From contig NZ_QMEX01000004.1 of assembly GCF_003284925.1 (NCBI RefSeq), positions 1-64,000 on the forward strand: 64,000 bases of DNA. Reading direction: 5' to 3'. The DNA comes from Mycolicibacter senuensis. GTDB taxonomy: Bacteria > Actinomycetota > Actinomycetes > Mycobacteriales > Mycobacteriaceae. The notes under the pieces were generated by a model. That model was given only the letters and a program-made list of their open reading frames with translations, had not been told where the DNA came from and did no database searches. A program made the translations under genes and the position numbers. This document shows positions 9,822 to 19,494 of this stretch, in pieces (position 1 is the first letter of the stretch; the number at the start of each line of letters is the position of its first letter).

Positions 9822-11075
9822 ATGAGCGCACCGATAATCGATCAGGCCGCCCGGGTGTTCACCGACCCGAGCGCTTACGCCGACGAACCACGGCTGCACG
9901 CAGCCTTGACGCATCTGCGGGCGAACGCGCCGGTGTCACTGGTCGACCATCGTCCCTACCGGCCGTTCTGGGCGATCACCCGGCACGCCGACATCATGGA
10001 CATCGAACGCGACAACGAGCTGTGGATCAACGAGCCGCGGCCGGTGCTGGCCCCTGCCGACGCCGACGATCTCCAGCGTTCGCTGTTGGAGTCCGGAATG
10101 GGACTGCGCACGCTGATCCACATGGACGACCCGCACCACCACAAGATGCGCAGCATCGTCTCCGACTGGTTCCGGCCCAAGGCGATGCGGGCGATGAAGG
10201 CACGCATCGACGAACTCGCCAAACGCTACGTCGACGAGATGCTGCGGATCGGCCCGGAATGCGACTTCGTTCAGGACATCGCGCTGAATTACCCGCTGTA
10301 CGTGATCATGTCGCTACTGGGCCTGCCGGAGTCGGATTTCCCGCGCATGCTCCGGCTGACCCAGGAATTATTCGGCGGCGACGACGACGAATACCGGCGC
10401 GGCGTCACCCCGGAGGAACAGCTGCCGGTGCTGCTGGACTTCTTCGCCTACTTCAACGCCCTGACCGCCGACCGCCGGGCGAACCCCACCGAAGACCTCG
10501 CGTCGACCATCGCCAACGCCCGCATCGACGGTGAGCCGCTGTCGGATCTCGACACCGTCTCCTACTACGTCATCATCGCCACCGCCGGCCACGACACCAC
10601 CAGCGCCGCGATCGGCGGCGGGCTGCGCGCGCTCATCGAACATCCCGACCAGCGCGAGCGGCTCCGCGCAGATCTGAACCTGATGCCCACCGCGGTCGAG
10701 GAGATCATCCGCTGGGTCACGCCGGTCAAGGAGTTCATGCGTACCGCGACCGCCGACACCGAGGTGCGCGGCGTGCCGATCGCCAAGGGCGAATCGGTGT
10801 ACCTGTCCTATGTCTCGGCCAACCACGACGAGGAGGTCTTCGACAACCCGTTCGCCTTCGACGTCGGCCGGGACCCGAACAAGCACCTGTCGTTCGGCTA
10901 CGGCGTGCACTTCTGCGTGGCGTCCGCGCTGGCCCGAATGGAGATCGACAGCTTCTTCCGTGAACTCATCCCCCGGCTCGACGCCATCGAGTTGACCGGT
11001 GAGCCGCAGCTGATCTCCACGACCTTCGTCGGCGGCGTCAAGCACCTGCCCATCCGTTACCGGCTACGGGACTGA
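9822..11075 (+). CDS. Cytochrome P450
   Basis: A soluble 417-residue bacterial P450 monooxygenase that would take electrons from a ferredoxin. The I-helix motif is AGHDTT (255-260), the ExxR motif is E294-R297, and the heme loop FGYGVHFC puts the thiolate Cys at 365. The ATG at 9822 has an AAGGAG ribosome site 7 bases upstream; an in-frame ATG at 9795 lies within the promoter palindrome. Its last 19 bp overlap the convergent mftG. The CYP family number cannot be assigned without an alignment, and no ferredoxin gene is adjacent. Confidence 0.92.
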   Translation: MSAPIIDQAARVFTDPSAYADEPRLHAALTHLRANAPVSLVDHRPYRPFWAITRHADIMDIERDNELWINEPRPVLAPADADDLQRSLLESGMGLRTLIHMDDPHHHKMRSIVSDWFRPKAMRAMKARIDELAKRYVDEMLRIGPECDFVQDIALNYPLYVIMSLLGLPESDFPRMLRLTQELFGGDDDEYRRGVTPEEQLPVLLDFFAYFNALTADRRANPTEDLASTIANARIDGEPLSDLDTVSYYVIIATAGHDTTSAAIGGGLRALIEHPDQRERLRADLNLMPTAVEEIIRWVTPVKEFMRTATADTEVRGVPIAKGESVYLSYVSANHDEEVFDNPFAFDVGRDPNKHLSFGYGVHFCVASALARMEIDSFFRELIPRLDAIELTGEPQLISTTFVGGVKHLPIRYRLRD

Positions 11076-12502
11076 CCGCGGATCATCCCCGACGCGCGAT
11101 ACGCCAGCATCGCGATCGTCGCATGCGGGCCACGGCCGGGCACCCGGGACAGCGCCGAGCCGTCGATCACCCACAGCCCCTCGACGCCGCGCACCCGGCA
11201 CTGCGCATCGAGCACCGCGGACGTGTCGCCGGCCCGGCCCATCGGGGCACTGCCACACAGGTGTTGGGACGTCGACCAGTGCGGCGCAGCGACATCGGCT
11301 TTCACGCCCAGCGTGGCCCCGACGAGTTCCACCCCGGCCCGAAGCGCCGCCAGGTCGCCTGGCTCGCTGTCGTAGCGGAGTTCGATACGGGGCGCCACCC
11401 GCGGATCCGCCGATACCAGTGTCAGGCGCCCCCGCGCTCGCGGCGACATCAATGCCACGCCGACGCGCGGCGGCTCCCCGGGGGTATATTCGCCGACCAT
11501 GCCGGCGAAACCGGTGGTGTAGGGCCGTATTTCGAGATCATCGTGGTAGAGCACCGCCTCCAATGGCGGACGTCCCGGTGTTCCCTGCCAGTCCGGGGTC
11601 ACCAACCATTCCGGGTGATCGGCACAGCTCGCCCCGACCGGCAGCACCGCTCGCACCGCAACGCCGACGTGCCGCAGCATCGCCTCCTCACCGATACCGG
11701 ACAGCATCAACAGATGTGCCGACCCGATCGCACCGGCACACAAGATGATTCGGTCGGCCGTCAGGCGCATCGGACCGGCCGGGCCGAGCGCGCGTACCGC
11801 CACGGCTCGCTCCGCCACGATGTCGACGCCGAACGCCGCCACCCCGGTGAGCAGCGTCAGGTTGGTCCGCGGCAATGCCGGGAGCAGATAGGCGGCCCCC
11901 GGTCCGGTGCGTACCCCGTCGACTACGTTCAGCGGCACCGCGCCCACTCCGGGCTCGGCTGCGGCAGCGGCATCGTTGAGGTCTGCGATCCAGCTGAAAC
12001 CCGCTCGCTCCGCTGCGGCAATGAATCGCGCTGTGCCTTCGCACATCTCACGGGTGCGCCGAACGGGTATCGGTCCGTGGTCGCCGTGTTGGTCACCGCC
12101 GAAGTCCAAGTCGGTCTCGATGGCCCGAAAGGATTCCAGCACCTCGGGCCACGACCAGCCGGGTAGGTCGCTATCGAAGTCGCCGGGCAGCCCCCGGCAG
12201 AAGTAGCCGCCGTTGACCGCGCCGGAGCCGCCGACGGTCGCGCCGCGCACGATCGTCATCGCGGCGCTCGGGTGGCCGGTCAACTGCGCGACATAGCGCC
12301 GCACCAACGGGCTGGCGGTATCGATCGGCAACAGCGAGGCGTCGGCCACCTTGGCAGCCAGCACCGGATCGGATAAGCCGACGCCGGCCTCCAACACCGT
12401 CACCGTGCACGCCGGGTCCGCCGAGAGTCGTTCTGCCACAATCGACCCCGCACTACCGGCACCCACCACGAGCACATCACTGTGCGCCACCGGAACCGTC
12501 AA
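11057..12502 (-). CDS. mftG: Mycofactocin-associated GMC oxidoreductase MftG
   Basis: MftG is a glucose-methanol-choline family flavoprotein tied to mycofactocin; published work proposes that it reoxidises mycofactocinol toward the respiratory chain. The 481-residue protein has the FAD site VVGAGSAGSIVAERL near the N terminus, the GMC signature GGSGAVNGGYFCRGLPGDFD, and the C-terminal GLWVIDGSALSRVPGRGPHATIAML with the His region. The start at 12502 is TTG; a GTG four codons in is the alternative. It lies 6 bp after mftF and is the last gene of the mft operon. Confidence 0.9.
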   Translation of the reverse strand: MTVPVAHSDVLVVGAGSAGSIVAERLSADPACTVTVLEAGVGLSDPVLAAKVADASLLPIDTASPLVRRYVAQLTGHPSAAMTIVRGATVGGSGAVNGGYFCRGLPGDFDSDLPGWSWPEVLESFRAIETDLDFGGDQHGDHGPIPVRRTREMCEGTARFIAAAERAGFSWIADLNDAAAAAEPGVGAVPLNVVDGVRTGPGAAYLLPALPRTNLTLLTGVAAFGVDIVAERAVAVRALGPAGPMRLTADRIILCAGAIGSAHLLMLSGIGEEAMLRHVGVAVRAVLPVGASCADHPEWLVTPDWQGTPGRPPLEAVLYHDDLEIRPYTTGFAGMVGEYTPGEPPRVGVALMSPRARGRLTLVSADPRVAPRIELRYDSEPGDLAALRAGVELVGATLGVKADVAAPHWSTSQHLCGSAPMGRAGDTSAVLDAQCRVRGVEGLWVIDGSALSRVPGRGPHATIAMLAYRASGMIRGQSRSR

Positions 12503-12508
12503 GGCGGC

Positions 12509-13924
12509 CTAACTGCGGATCTGTGGCTTGAGTGCGGCAAAGTTGCGCTCCCGCAGCACCCCGCCCCACAGGCCCGCCCCGTACGCCAGATCGTCGACCC
12601 GCTTGAGCAGCAGGTAAGCCGGCAGCCCGAGTGGGCGGGTGTCGTCGCCGTCGCAGCGGGCGTGCCGCAGCCAGTCCACTATTCCGTCGCTGACCGCTGC
12701 CAGCAGCACCACCCGCCGGCAGCGCTGCGACAGGCACGCGGCCAGCAGCGCGATCGGCCAGTAGTGCCGGCACAGCGCCGAGGCGATCTGCAGCCCGGCC
12801 GCCGCCAGCCCATGCAGCGTCACCGCCAGCACGTCGGCGGGCGCGGTGTCGGCTCCGCGCATCGACCTGGCGACCCGATGGCCGGTCAGCGCCGTGATCG
12901 CCGCCGACACCAGGTAGCCCAGCACCGACCCGAGCGCCATCACCGCCCAACCCGCCAGCGCCCAGCCGGAGATCACCATCGGCGCCGTCTTGTCCGGGTG
13001 ACGCGCCGACAGGGGTGCCGCCGAGCCACCGTAAAATGCCTTGCGCGCCACCCAATCCCGCAACGCCACCCGATGATCGTGAGCCACCAGCGCGATCGGC
13101 TCGTAGCGCAACCTGCTGCCGGCGTCCACCAGCCGCCAGCACAGGTCGACGTCCTCGCCGGAACGCAGCTCCTCGTCGAATCCGCCCAGCTCACGCAGCG
13201 CCGAGCAGCGGCAGATGATCGCCGCACTGGGCACATAGGCGACCTTGCCGTACGGCACCACCGGGGCTTCGCACCCGCCGAGGTCCAGTGACGAACGGAT
13301 GGCCTCGTACCGCGCCACCAGGTGGTCACTGTCGGCCATACCGACAATCCGGGGGGCGACCAGCGCCACGGTGGGATCGCAGAAGTGTCCGAGCAGCGCT
13401 TCCAGCCAGCCCCGGCGCGGTACCACGTCGGAGTCCAGAAACGCCACGAAATCCGTCGTGCAAGCCGCGAGTCCGGTATTGCGGGCGGCCGCGGGCCCCC
13501 TGGCCTCCGGGTGGCGCAGCACCTCGACCTCGCAGCAATCCGCCGCTGCCAGGTCATCCCTGCAGACCGGGACCTGCGACCCGTCGTCCACCACGACAAC
13601 GCGCAGCCCACGCAACGACGCGATCAACCGTCTGAGCCCGATAACATTGTCCCGCACCGGGATAACGACGGTCACGTCACGGTGCGACGGCCCGCCCGCC
13701 GGCCGCGGATGGGCCACCGTGGCGTCGAGCAGGGTACGGGCCAGTTGGGCGCTGACGGCGTCGCGTACTTCCAGGCGACCGTCGGAGAGCATCCCCTGGG
13801 CGGCAGGCGCCAGCCGCAACAGCCGGGTGGGTGAACCGCCCAGCAGCGTCGACCCGCGGCCCAGCACCCGCACCTTCCGGTCTACCTGCACCGCGAAACC
13901 GTCGGGAAGTCGGGCCGGGGTCAT
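12509..13924 (-). CDS. mftF: Mycofactocin glycosyltransferase MftF
   Basis: MftF is a family-2 glycosyltransferase that adds a glucose chain to the mycofactocin redox core. The 471-residue protein has an N-terminal MftB-like region, then the GT-A domain ([29 protein letters not shown], the DSDV metal-binding segment, [11 protein letters not shown]), and hydrophobic segments in the C-terminal part (about 315-345 and 375-400). It shares ATGA with the end of mftE, which indicates coupled translation. Confidence 0.93.
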   Translation of the reverse strand: MTPARLPDGFAVQVDRKVRVLGRGSTLLGGSPTRLLRLAPAAQGMLSDGRLEVRDAVSAQLARTLLDATVAHPRPAGGPSHRDVTVVIPVRDNVIGLRRLIASLRGLRVVVVDDGSQVPVCRDDLAAADCCEVEVLRHPEARGPAAARNTGLAACTTDFVAFLDSDVVPRRGWLEALLGHFCDPTVALVAPRIVGMADSDHLVARYEAIRSSLDLGGCEAPVVPYGKVAYVPSAAIICRCSALRELGGFDEELRSGEDVDLCWRLVDAGSRLRYEPIALVAHDHRVALRDWVARKAFYGGSAAPLSARHPDKTAPMVISGWALAGWAVMALGSVLGYLVSAAITALTGHRVARSMRGADTAPADVLAVTLHGLAAAGLQIASALCRHYWPIALLAACLSQRCRRVVLLAAVSDGIVDWLRHARCDGDDTRPLGLPAYLLLKRVDDLAYGAGLWGGVLRERNFAALKPQIRS

Positions 13925-14676
13925 CGCAGCATCCCGTCCGGCCCGGGAGCCCAGGCGTGGATGGCCGCCACACCGCTGTCCAGCATTTCGGCGAACAGTC
14001 GCTGCCCCTCGGCGGCGGTGGCGGTCGTCGGATCACCGAGCACTCCGAGGGCACTCACTGCGGCGACACCGCCGCGCCGCATTGCCGGCAGCAACTGCGC
14101 CAATGGGGCGCTGTTACCCGGCCGGGCCTGCTCAAATCTCACGTCGTCGGGCGAAAGATACAGCAGCAGAGAGGTTTCGGTGTGGCCCGCATGCGCATCA
14201 GCCGCCGCGGTGGCACACGGCAGCCAGGCGACATCGCGCGATTCGAAGCGCAACCGGCCTACCGCCTCGGCCAGCGCGGGCACGTTGCCGCCGTGGCCAT
14301 TGACGAAGACCACCCGCTGCGCCCAGCAGCAGGCCGACCGGCCGTACTCCAGCAACACCCGGCTCAGCACCTCGGTGCCGATCGAGATGGTTCCGGCGAA
14401 GCTCTGGTGCTCGCCGCTGGCGCCGTAGGCCACCGCTGGCGCCACCGACCAGGCGTGCTCATCGCGGCCCGACGCGGTTCTGCGCAGCCGCCCGGCCACC
14501 GCCCGGGCAAGTGCCTGCGCAATCCGGGTGTCGGTGTCCAGCGGCAGGTGCCGTCCGTGCTGTTCGGTCGAGCCGACCGGGACCAGCAGGGTCAACGACT
14601 GACCCGGCAGCTGGCGCTGTAGCCGGTTCTGCAGCTCGTCCCAGGTCGAACTACCGAGGTCGCCACGAACCGCCAT
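13921..14676 (-). CDS. mftE: Mycofactocin precursor peptide peptidase MftE
   Basis: MftE is a creatininase-family metallopeptidase that releases the modified Val-Tyr core from MftA. The 251-residue protein has metal-binding motifs [29 protein letters not shown] and a downstream AHAGHTETS. The ATG at 14676 begins the conserved domain; the frame is open far upstream but with unrelated composition. A 170-bp gap separates it from mftD, unlike the tight spacing elsewhere in the operon, so mftEFG may have an extra promoter. Confidence 0.93.
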   Translation of the reverse strand: MAVRGDLGSSTWDELQNRLQRQLPGQSLTLLVPVGSTEQHGRHLPLDTDTRIAQALARAVAGRLRRTASGRDEHAWSVAPAVAYGASGEHQSFAGTISIGTEVLSRVLLEYGRSACCWAQRVVFVNGHGGNVPALAEAVGRLRFESRDVAWLPCATAAADAHAGHTETSLLLYLSPDDVRFEQARPGNSAPLAQLLPAMRRGGVAAVSALGVLGDPTTATAAEGQRLFAEMLDSGVAAIHAWAPGPDGMLR

Positions 14677-14846
14677 CGGACGATGGTAAGCGAATTCACC
14701 TGCCGTACACCAGTTATTGACAGGGAACGCACGAAATTCCTGGCCTTCGGCATTCCGGAGCGATCGCCGAACATCACGCCCGTCCCGTGCGCCACGGCAG
14801 TACCAGGGACCGGCCGGGAGTTCGCAGGTGGACGGCGCTGAGCGGG

Positions 14847-16040
14847 CTACCGGCCTCCGTCGGAGGGCACACCGAGCGCGCGCGCGAAACCGGACGGGAT
14901 CAGGATGTCGTCCGGTGACAGATCGTGCACGGAGGCGCGCCCGAGCCCCATCAGGGCCGAGTCGATCCCACCACGCAGGATGTCTAGGACGTTCTCCACC
15001 CCGGGCTGGCCGGCCGCGGCCAGCCCCCACAGGTAGGCGCGGCCGATCATCACCGCCCGGGCGCCCAGTGCCAGCGCCTTGACGACGTCGCTGCCCCGTC
15101 GGATGCCACCATCCAGCAAAACATCGATCTGGCCGCCGACCGCCTCGGCGACAGCGGGCAGCGCCCGGATCGCCGCCGGTGTGCCGTCCAGGTTGTTACC
15201 ACCGTGGTTCGACACCGAGATCGCCGAAACTCCAGCGTCCACAGCCTTTTTCGCATCGTCGACGCGCATGACACCCTTGAGCATGAAGGGCCCGCCCCAG
15301 AGTTCGCGCAGCCAGGCGATATCCTCCCAGGTCGGCGGCGGTGTTCCCATCCACTCGCCATAGGCCTGGAAGAACGGCGGACCCGGTTCGCCGCGTCGGC
15401 CCTGGTTGGGCACCCGCAGGCTCGGCGGTCGCAGGGTCTTGGCCCACTGCAGAAACCACCGCGGCCGACTCAGGGCCTCGGGCATCATCTTGATCATGGT
15501 CTTGAGGTCCATCTGCTCCGGGATCTTGGGGCTTCCCCAGTCCCGGCCGTGCGAGAAGGACCAATCGGTGGTGGCGATCAGGCCCACCGCACCAGCGTTC
15601 CGGGCACGCTCGACGCGTTCGGCGATCGCATCGCGGCCCCCGAGCCAGTAGACCTGGAAGAAGGTCTTGGGGTTGGCGGCGATGACCTCTTCCATCGGCT
15701 TGCTGGCGAACGACGACAGGCCCATCGCGGTGCCGCGCGCGGCGGCCGCCCTGGCGACCGCGACCTCACCGTCCGGGTCGACCGCCTGCACACCCGTCGG
15801 CGAGATCATTACCGGAAACGAAAGCTCCTGGCCCATAACGGTAGTCGACAGATCACGCTTCTCGCACGCGCCGACCACGTGCGGAGCGAAACCCAACTCG
15901 CTGAACGCCTCGACGTTGTCGGAGACGGTCACACCCTTCTCGCTGGCTGAGATCAGCGACGAGTACGCGGACTTCGGGAGGCGTTTGCGCGCGCGCTCCT
16001 GGGCGATGGCGACGGTTTCGAACCAGATATCACGAGCCAT
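14847..16040 (-). CDS. mftD: Mycofactocin system FMN alpha-hydroxyacid oxidoreductase MftD
   Basis: MftD is a FMN-dependent member of the lactate-dehydrogenase/glycolate-oxidase family that oxidatively deaminates the cyclised Val-Tyr core to the redox-active alpha-keto amide. The 397-residue TIM-barrel protein shows SFPVMISPTGVQAV, SVSNHGGNNLDGTPA with the catalytic His, and LLDGGIRRGSDVVKALALGA phosphate-binding motifs. It starts 3 bp after mftC. As a dedicated pathway enzyme it is unlikely to be a true lactate dehydrogenase. Confidence 0.95.
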   Translation of the reverse strand: MARDIWFETVAIAQERARKRLPKSAYSSLISASEKGVTVSDNVEAFSELGFAPHVVGACEKRDLSTTVMGQELSFPVMISPTGVQAVDPDGEVAVARAAAARGTAMGLSSFASKPMEEVIAANPKTFFQVYWLGGRDAIAERVERARNAGAVGLIATTDWSFSHGRDWGSPKIPEQMDLKTMIKMMPEALSRPRWFLQWAKTLRPPSLRVPNQGRRGEPGPPFFQAYGEWMGTPPPTWEDIAWLRELWGGPFMLKGVMRVDDAKKAVDAGVSAISVSNHGGNNLDGTPAAIRALPAVAEAVGGQIDVLLDGGIRRGSDVVKALALGARAVMIGRAYLWGLAAAGQPGVENVLDILRGGIDSALMGLGRASVHDLSPDDILIPSGFARALGVPSDGGR

Positions 16041-16043
16041 TGA

Positions 16044-17231
16044 TCAGACCGGACTTTCATCGCACAGCCGTTTGGGCGGCTTCGTCGGTGTGAGCAGGGT
16101 CAGGGATTGCCTTGCGCTGCTGCGCGTTCCACGCGAGTGGTCGCTGCTCGGACGCGGCTTCTGCCGGTCGCCGGCCAGCGCCTGCTCGCCGAACCCACGA
16201 ACGCACTCCGGGTCGGGCCCGTCCATCGGCAGGCCGGTGAAGAACTTGGCGGCCATGCAGCCGCCCCGGCAGGTGTCATACAGCGGGCAGCTGGCACAGG
16301 CACCGCCCGCCGTGGGGCTGCGCAGCTCGTTGAACAGCTTGGAGTGCTTCCACACCTGATCGAACCCGCCGTCGGTCAACACATTTCCGGCCAGGAACTC
16401 GTCGTGGATGGCGAACGGGCAGGCGTAGACGTCGCCGACCGGGTCAATCAGGCAGACCACCCGTCCGGCCCCGCACATGTTCAGGCCGGCCAGCGCACCG
16501 GACTCGCCGAGCGGCGCCAGGTGGAAGAAGGAGTCCCCGGTCAGCACCCCGTCGCCCTTGGCGACGAGCCAGTCGTAGAGCTGGCGCTGTTGGGCGGCGG
16601 TCGGGTGCAGATCGTCCCAGACGTCGACGCCACGACCGGACGGGCGCAGCCGGGTGATTCGCAGCGTGGCGCCGTATCGCGCTGCCAGCGCGGCGAAGTC
16701 ATCGAGCTGGTCGATGTTGTGGCGGGTCGCCACGACCGAGATCTTGGTGTCGGCGAAGCCTGCCGCGGACAGGTTCTCCAGCGCACGGATCGCCATGTCG
16801 AAGGAGCCCTTGCCACGAATCGGGTCGTTGACCTCGGCGGTGGCGCCGTCCAGCGAGATCTGGACGTCGACGTAGTCGCTGGTCGCCAGCCGGGCCGCCA
16901 CCTCCGGAGTGATCCGCAAGCCGTTGGTGGAGAACTTCACCCCGACGTGGTGGGCGGTGGCGTAGTCCACCAGTTCCCAGAAGTCGTCTCGCACCGTGGG
17001 TTCGCCGCCGCCGATGTTGACGTAGAACACCTGCATGCGTTCCAGCTCGTCGATGATGTCTTTGCACGCCCTCGTGGACAGCTCCCGCGGGTCGCGCCGC
17101 CCGGACGCCGACAGGCAGTGCACGCAGGCCAGATTGCAGGCGTAGGTGAGCTCCCAGGTCAGACAGATCGGTGCGTCGAGGCCGTGCTCGAAGTGTTCGA
17201 CCAGGCTCGGGGCGACGGCTGGAGCGGTCAC
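16044..17231 (-). CDS. mftC: Mycofactocin radical SAM maturase MftC
   Basis: MftC is a radical S-adenosylmethionine enzyme that decarboxylates the C-terminal tyrosine of MftA and cross-links it to the neighbouring valine. The 395-residue protein has the [4Fe-4S]/SAM motif C32-x3-C36-x2-C39 (ACNLACVHC), GGGEPT, and a SPASM domain with many cysteines (NMCGAGRVVC, ACPF, CASCPLYDTCRGGC) for extra clusters. The GTG start overlaps the mftB stop by 4 bp; longer ATG-initiated reading adds unrelated residues. Confidence 0.96.
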   Translation of the reverse strand: MTAPAVAPSLVEHFEHGLDAPICLTWELTYACNLACVHCLSASGRRDPRELSTRACKDIIDELERMQVFYVNIGGGEPTVRDDFWELVDYATAHHVGVKFSTNGLRITPEVAARLATSDYVDVQISLDGATAEVNDPIRGKGSFDMAIRALENLSAAGFADTKISVVATRHNIDQLDDFAALAARYGATLRITRLRPSGRGVDVWDDLHPTAAQQRQLYDWLVAKGDGVLTGDSFFHLAPLGESGALAGLNMCGAGRVVCLIDPVGDVYACPFAIHDEFLAGNVLTDGGFDQVWKHSKLFNELRSPTAGGACASCPLYDTCRGGCMAAKFFTGLPMDGPDPECVRGFGEQALAGDRQKPRPSSDHSRGTRSSARQSLTLLTPTKPPKRLCDESPV

Positions 17232-17545
17232 GGGGTCTCCTTCGGGTCCGTGGGGATCAGGATGTCGGACGCCGCCAGGACGCCCAGGGCACGCAGGTAA
17301 GCCGGCTCCGCGCCGGGATCGATGCCGGCGGCGCGGCACGCCGACCGCGCGTCGGGGTGCTCGGCCAGCGAGGTGACCAGCGTGACCATGGTGAGGTTCT
17401 TCAGGAACGACAGCTTGCGCGTCCCGAAGTGATACAGCAGCGCGCCGAACGTCTCGGGCCGGACCGACACCTGCGGATGCAGGCGCCAGCCAAGGTCCGG
17501 GTCGAAGCTGTCGGTGACGCGCGCCGCCCCGGCGGCGACGGTCAC
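17228..17545 (-). CDS. mftB: Mycofactocin precursor chaperone MftB
   Basis: MftB is a PqqD-like RiPP recognition element that binds the MftA leader and delivers it to MftC. About 105 residues: FDPDLGWRLHPQVSVRPETFGALLYHFGTRKLSFLKN is the winged-helix core. I place the start at the GTG at 17545, two bases after the mftA stop; this is inferred from spacing, since the frame is open further upstream. It shares GTGA with mftC. Confidence 0.92.
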   Translation of the reverse strand: MTVAAGAARVTDSFDPDLGWRLHPQVSVRPETFGALLYHFGTRKLSFLKNLTMVTLVTSLAEHPDARSACRAAGIDPGAEPAYLRALGVLAASDILIPTDPKETP

Positions 17546-17547
17546 GG

Positions 17548-17649
17548 TCAGTAGACCCCGCACATGCCGTCGATGGACACTTCCTCGACCAGGTTCTCGA
17601 CGACGAGGTCGGTGTCGGTGCTGGCTTCGGTCTGCTGCTGAGCGTCCAT
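17548..17649 (-). CDS. mftA: Mycofactocin precursor peptide MftA
   Basis: MftA is the ribosomal precursor of the redox cofactor mycofactocin. It is 33 residues and ends in the diagnostic IDGMCGVY; MftC and MftE act on the last Val-Tyr pair. The leader carries the [11 protein letters not shown] segment expected to bind MftB. It is the first gene of the mft operon and divergent from mftR. Gene finders often miss it because of its size. Confidence 0.97.
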   Translation of the reverse strand: MDAQQQTEASTDTDLVVENLVEEVSIDGMCGVY

Positions 17650-17677
17650 GGGCCGGGCCTTTCTTCGCGGTGGGGGT

Positions 17678-17738
17678 CGACAGCGCACTGTCGGATCGGT
17701 CACAATCCCGGACAGAATATGGCATCGAGTGCCGATAT
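17678..17738. promoter_or_regulatory. Divergent mftA-mftR control region with two inverted repeats
   Basis: The 109-bp gap between mftA and mftR holds CGACAG-N4-CTGTCG (17678-17693) and an imperfect ATATGGCA/TGCCGATAT repeat (17717-17738). Either could be the MftR operator; from memory MftR represses the mft genes and is released by long acyl-CoA. Which repeat is used cannot be decided here. Confidence 0.45.
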
Positions 17739-17758
17739 GGAAGTGGGTCGGGAGAAAA

Positions 17759-18358
17759 GTGGCCGGGACCGAGTCGCAGGCGCAGGCGCGCGTCGGCCGT
17801 CGCCGCTCCACCACGCGGGAGCACATCACCCACGTGGCGATCGACCTGTTCGCCACCCGCGGCTTCAGTGAGGTCAGTGTCGACGACGTCGCGCAGGCCG
17901 CCGGGATCGCCCGCCGCACACTATTTCGGTACTACCCCTCGAAGAACGCCATCCCGTGGGGCGACTTCGATGCCCACCTGCGCCAACTGCGCGAGCTACT
18001 GGACGGTATCGAGCCCGAAGCCCCACTCGGTGATGCGCTGCGCGCGGCGCTGTTGGCGTTCAACACCTTTGACGAAGGTGAGACGGCACGGCATCGCCGC
18101 CGGATGCGGGTGATCCTGCAGACCGACGAACTGCAGGCGTATTCGATGACGATGTACGCGGGTTGGCGCAGTGTCATCGCCGAGTTCGTGGCACGCCGGG
18201 CCGGGTTGGCACCGGCCGACCTGCGGCCGCAGACGGTGGCGTGGATGATGCTCGGGGTTGCGCTGAGCGCCTACGAACACTGGCTCGGCGACGAGCAGTT
18301 GGCGCTGCCGCAGGCCTTGGGCGAGGCGTTCGACACCATCCGCGGCGGCCTGGACTGA
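17759..18358 (+). CDS. mftR: Mycofactocin system TetR-type regulator MftR
   Basis: A 199-residue TetR-family repressor divergent from mftA. The N-terminal helix-turn-helix ([20 protein letters not shown] and [21 protein letters not shown]) is clear, followed by a C-terminal ligand domain. I chose GTG 17759 because a GGGAGA ribosome site lies 5-10 bases upstream; in-frame starts from 17648 would run the coding region through the operator area. It should control mftABCDEFG. Confidence 0.92.
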   Translation: MAGTESQAQARVGRRRSTTREHITHVAIDLFATRGFSEVSVDDVAQAAGIARRTLFRYYPSKNAIPWGDFDAHLRQLRELLDGIEPEAPLGDALRAALLAFNTFDEGETARHRRRMRVILQTDELQAYSMTMYAGWRSVIAEFVARRAGLAPADLRPQTVAWMMLGVALSAYEHWLGDEQLALPQALGEAFDTIRGGLD

Positions 18359-18370
18359 GCGCCTTCTCCG

Positions 18371-18430
18371 GCGAGTGTGCGCGTCCCCGGCCGACACACC
18401 GAACACATGACCGGGTTTGCGCACGCTCGC
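18371..18430. terminator. Imperfect hairpin between convergent mftR and the LLM gene
   Basis: GCGAGTGTGCGC (18371-18382) pairs with GCGCACGCTCGC (18419-18430) with one mismatch, and an inner CCCCGG/CCGGG pair adds to it. It lies in the 89-bp gap between convergent stops, so a bidirectional terminator is likely. Similar stems are, from memory, frequent between mycobacterial genes. Confidence 0.55.
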
Positions 18431-18447
18431 GCAGCAGCGCGGATGGC

Positions 18448-19494
18448 TCAGGGCACGATCTCGCGGTAGGCGCGCACCACTGGCTCCAACTCGTCGGGCG
18501 TGGCACCGTGCATGATCACCGCGTCGGCGCCGTAGCCGAACTCCGCTCGGATCCGGTCAGCGCACTGCCGCGCCGAACCGGTGGCCGCCGGTTCCAGCCA
18601 CTCGTCGGGGATCAGGGTGGCGATGTGCTCGATCTGATCGGCGCTGGCCTTGTGGTCGATGCCGCCGGCGATCGAGGTCACCACCGAATCCTCCCGGAAC
18701 CGCTGTAGCACAGCGGGATCCCAGTTGTTGGTACGCACCATCAGATCGCCGTAGCCCTGCAGGTAGGTCGCGAGCCTCGCGACCGTCTTCTTCAGCCGCA
18801 ACTCCTCGGGCAGGTGATCGCCGACGGTGGCGAAACACGACCACACCCGCACGCTGTCCGGATCGCGACCGGCCCGTTCCGCAGCGTCCTTGACTGTTTT
18901 CACGCTGCGCTGCAACGTTTCCGGAGTGAAGTAGGTGTGCAGGATGACGTCATCGAACATCGCGCCCCCCAGCTCGAGCGTGTTCGGGCCGAACGCCACC
19001 AGCGCCAGCCTGATGTTCTCGTCGAAGTCCGGATCCAGAAACAGCACCTGATAACGACCGATCGGCCCGTCGTGGTTGAAGATCACCTCACCCTGCCAAA
19101 GCCGCCGCATCACAGCCGCGAAATCGGCCATCTGCGCAGTGGTGACGCTGGGGATACCGAACGCGGCATACATGGCCGCCACGCCGCGGCCGATGCCCAG
19201 CGTGAACCGGCCGCCGGACAGCCGGTGCATGGTGGTCGCCCACGACGCCGTGATCAACGGATGACGGGTGTTGTGATTGGTGGCAGCGGTGGCGATCTGC
19301 ATCCTGCTGGTGACCGCGCAAGCCGCCCCAACCAGCGATGACGCCTCCTTGACGTTCCAGCGCTCGGAGATGAACGCGGTACCGAAGCCGAGCTGCTCGC
19401 CACGGCGGGCCTCGTCCATCAGCGCAGCCGGCCCTTCGCCACCGGCGCCGGCCAGCAGGTAGTAGCCCAGTTCGTCGAGTACCCGGTCGGTCAT
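18448..19494 (-). CDS. LLM-class F420-dependent oxidoreductase
   Basis: A 348-residue luciferase-like (TIM-barrel) protein of the actinobacterial F420-dependent group. It starts MTDRVLDELGYYLLAGA and contains the typical RGEQLGFGTAFISERWNVKE, HRLSGGRFTLGIGRG and IADxx-like downstream elements. F420 rather than FMN use is inferred from family resemblance. ATGA overlaps the SnoaL-like gene, and the two belong to a minus-strand operon with the phosphotransferase, hydrolase and broken monooxygenase genes. The substrate is unknown. Confidence 0.85.
   Translation of the reverse strand: MTDRVLDELGYYLLAGAGGEGPAALMDEARRGEQLGFGTAFISERWNVKEASSLVGAACAVTSRMQIATAATNHNTRHPLITASWATTMHRLSGGRFTLGIGRGVAAMYAAFGIPSVTTAQMADFAAVMRRLWQGEVIFNHDGPIGRYQVLFLDPDFDENIRLALVAFGPNTLELGGAMFDDVILHTYFTPETLQRSVKTVKDAAERAGRDPDSVRVWSCFATVGDHLPEELRLKKTVARLATYLQGYGDLMVRTNNWDPAVLQRFREDSVVTSIAGGIDHKASADQIEHIATLIPDEWLEPAATGSARQCADRIRAEFGYGADAVIMHGATPDELEPVVRAYREIVP

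Noticed and set aside
14592..15082. Possible small genes in and around the mftD-mftE gap
   Set aside because: The frames are Arg/Ala/Pro-rich shadows of high-GC coding DNA and lack ribosome sites or conserved motifs.
14847..16040. L-lactate dehydrogenase for lactate use
   Set aside because: It lies between mftC and mftE and matches MftD, which acts on the mycofactocin precursor.
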